Part shown: piece by piece, positions 63,025-64,000 of the stretch
How the letters are laid out: each line of letters starts with the position of its first letter
Numbering within the stretch: position 1 is the first letter of the stretch
Source: Holdemanella hominis
GTDB lineage: Bacteria; Bacillota_I; Bacilli_A; Erysipelotrichales; Erysipelotrichaceae
Assembly (NCBI RefSeq): GCF_014306155.1
Contig: NZ_JACRWH010000002.1
Location: 62,001 to 126,000 of the forward strand
Direction: 5' to 3'
DNA length: 64,000 bases
The notes under the pieces: model-generated
Told to the model about the DNA's origin: nothing
The model's database searches: none
What the model saw: only the letters and a program-made list of their open reading frames with translations
Translations under genes and position numbers: made by a program

Positions 63025-63271
63025 TTTCCTCATCCTCAACAAACGTGTTGATTACTTCTTCTACCATTTCCCATTCGGCTTCGCTTTCAATAGGAATCAA
63101 CTGACCTTTGTCGTCATAGCGAGATGCGAACACTTCGCCCTCATCATTGTCTGGATCTTGGAAAACCACATATTGGCATCCCGTTTCATCACTGTCAAAA
63201 GTGAATAAGATGGTCATCTTTTTTTCATTTCCATCTTCATCATATACATATAAACTATTTGAATCTAACAT
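63014..63271 (-). CDS. yrzB: DUF1292 protein, YrzB family
   Basis: 85 aa, acidic, starting MLDSNSLYVYDEDGNEKKMT with the FQDPDNDEGEVFASRYDD core of DUF1292. Function unknown. The ireB-ruvX-yrzB order is conserved in Firmicutes. SD AAAGGAAAAG; the extended upstream frame overlaps ruvX and its terminator and is rejected. Confidence 0.9.
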   Translation of the reverse strand: MLDSNSLYVYDEDGNEKKMTILFTFDSDETGCQYVVFQDPDNDEGEVFASRYDDKGQLIPIESEAEWEMVEEVINTFVEDEENAD

Positions 63272-63289
63272 AAATATACTTTTCCTTTC

Positions 63290-63317
63290 AAAAATAAAGG
63301 AGGATCTAGAATCCCCC
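63290..63317 (-). terminator. Stem-loop terminator between ruvX and yrzB
   Basis: A 7-bp stem GGGGGAT / ATCCTCC (one GU pair) with the ruvX stop codon in its loop and TTTATTTTTG following on the minus strand. May be partial, reducing yrzB-mltG expression. Confidence 0.65.
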
Positions 63318-63731
63318 GTTTTGTCTGTCCAAAAAACTCTGTAAAATTTGAACGGCAGCCATCTGATCAATTACTTTTTTACGTTTCTTACGAGAAACAT
63401 CCCCCTGTAGTAAGATTTTTTCGGCCGCAACCGTTGTAAGTCGCTCATCCCATAGATGAACTGTAATACCCGAAGACTCTAATTTCTTGGCAAATTCACA
63501 AGATATTTCACCACGAATTCCGATATCTCCATTCATGTGCTTTGGCAAGCCTAAAACTACTTCTTTGACTTTATTTTCTTTTAATAGCTTTAAAACTTCT
63601 TCTAAACAAGCATCATAATCATCCGATTCAAAACGCACAGTCATTAAAGCTCGACACGTAATATGAAGCGCATCACAAATCGATACACCACATGTTTTTG
63701 AACCAAGATCTAAACCAATGATACGATCCAT
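63306..63731 (-). CDS. ruvX: Holliday junction resolvase-like RNase YqgF/RuvX
   Basis: 141 aa with an RNase H-like fold: IIGLDLGSKTCGVSI, VVLGLPKHMNGD and VHLWDERLTTVAAEKIL. In bacteria it matures the 5' end of 16S rRNA; a junction-resolving role is debated. TAATG overlap with ireB. Confidence 0.95.
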   Translation of the reverse strand: MDRIIGLDLGSKTCGVSICDALHITCRALMTVRFESDDYDACLEEVLKLLKENKVKEVVLGLPKHMNGDIGIRGEISCEFAKKLESSGITVHLWDERLTTVAAEKILLQGDVSRKKRKKVIDQMAAVQILQSFLDRQNGGF

Positions 63732-63982
63732 TATTTCTCTAAATACGCGCGTACAAGTTCTTCAATGATTTCATAACGTTCAATCTTTTGAATCAAGTTA
63801 CGAGCATTCTTGTGAGAAGAAATATACGCAGGGTCGTTACTAATCAAATAACCAGCAATCTGATTTTCTGAATTATAACCACGTTCTTCCAAAGCATCAC
63901 TTACTTCACGAAGAATCATCTTGATATTTTCACGACGAATCTCTTCCGTAGTAAATGTCATTGTTTCGGTAATGTCTTTCAT
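63731..63982 (-). CDS. ireB: IreB-family regulatory protein (UPF0297/DUF965)
   Basis: 83 aa: MTFTTEEIRRENIKMIL, GYNSENQIAGYLISNDPAYI and ARNLIQKIERYEIIEELVR. The Enterococcus homologue is a substrate of the IreK kinase and affects cephalosporin resistance. SD AAGGAG at 63989-63994. alaS is the usual upstream neighbour but lies outside the window. Confidence 0.95.
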   Translation of the reverse strand: MKDITETMTFTTEEIRRENIKMILREVSDALEERGYNSENQIAGYLISNDPAYISSHKNARNLIQKIERYEIIEELVRAYLEK

Positions 63983-64000
63983 AATTTCACACTCCTTAAC

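Noticed and set aside
1..64000. CRISPR arrays, tRNA, rRNA or prophage genes
   Set aside because: No repeated spacer-repeat pattern, cloverleaf-like tRNA sequence, rRNA segment or phage structural gene was recognised on reading both strands.

Overview
The window is a gene-dense, low-GC chromosome segment from a Gram-positive bacterium of the Firmicutes/Bacillota. The gene orders (dnaG-rpoD-trmK, ytxG-ytxH-ccpA-murC-ytp region, rpsO-pnp, sepF-ylmH-ileS, comG and comE operons) are Bacillus-like. The Rnf complex, single-chain GlyRS, absence of sporulation genes and reduced division cluster suggest an Erysipelotrichia-like anaerobe; that placement is inference. Most genes are housekeeping genes, packed on the minus strand with TAATG or ATGA overlaps.

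Layout. 1-3.3 kb: nusA (partial), rimP, gmk, divergent rqcH. 3.3-9.2 kb: rnfCDGEA-(small Cys-rich membrane protein)-rnfB facing divergent apbE, the flavin transferase that matures RnfG/RnfD. 9.2-14 kb: ileS (T-box), ylmH, sepF, hpf. 14.1-16.4 kb: DAHP synthase behind a Tyr/Phe-rich leader peptide and terminator, then a YtqA-type radical SAM gene. 16.4-21.8 kb: tyrS and leuS-femX, each under a T-box. 21.8-28.3 kb: comG operon, MBL hydrolase, rpmG, a class B PBP. 28.3-33 kb: ispG, nfo, cshB, ispH, trmK. 33-38 kb: glyS-dnaG-rpoD. 38-42.8 kb: ybeY-dgkA-era-recO-HD hydrolase, then ytxG-ytxH-ccpA. 43-50.5 kb: arsC, pepV-trmB-trx-(acidic SPIFG-motif protein)-murC, rpsO, pnp. 50.6-54.8 kb: fmt-lepA-hemW and divergent rpsT. 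54.8-58.1 kb: the only clearly accessory region, a decayed gene of about 640 codons interrupted at its 5' end by an IS1595-like element with an 8-bp target duplication. 58.1-64 kb: comEA-comEC-holA, greA, ireB-ruvX-yrzB-mltG.

Themes. Translation supply is controlled by tRNA-sensing T-boxes (Ile AUC, Tyr UAC and Leu CUU specifiers read from sequence) and by a Tyr/Phe leader peptide for aromatic synthesis. DNA uptake genes form two operons that share a non-housekeeping-looking promoter motif. Several genes (apbE, ispH, and more weakly ybeY and holA) have a -10 box exactly 6 nt before the ATG and no convincing Shine-Dalgarno, which predicts leaderless mRNAs. No CRISPR array, tRNA or rRNA gene was seen.
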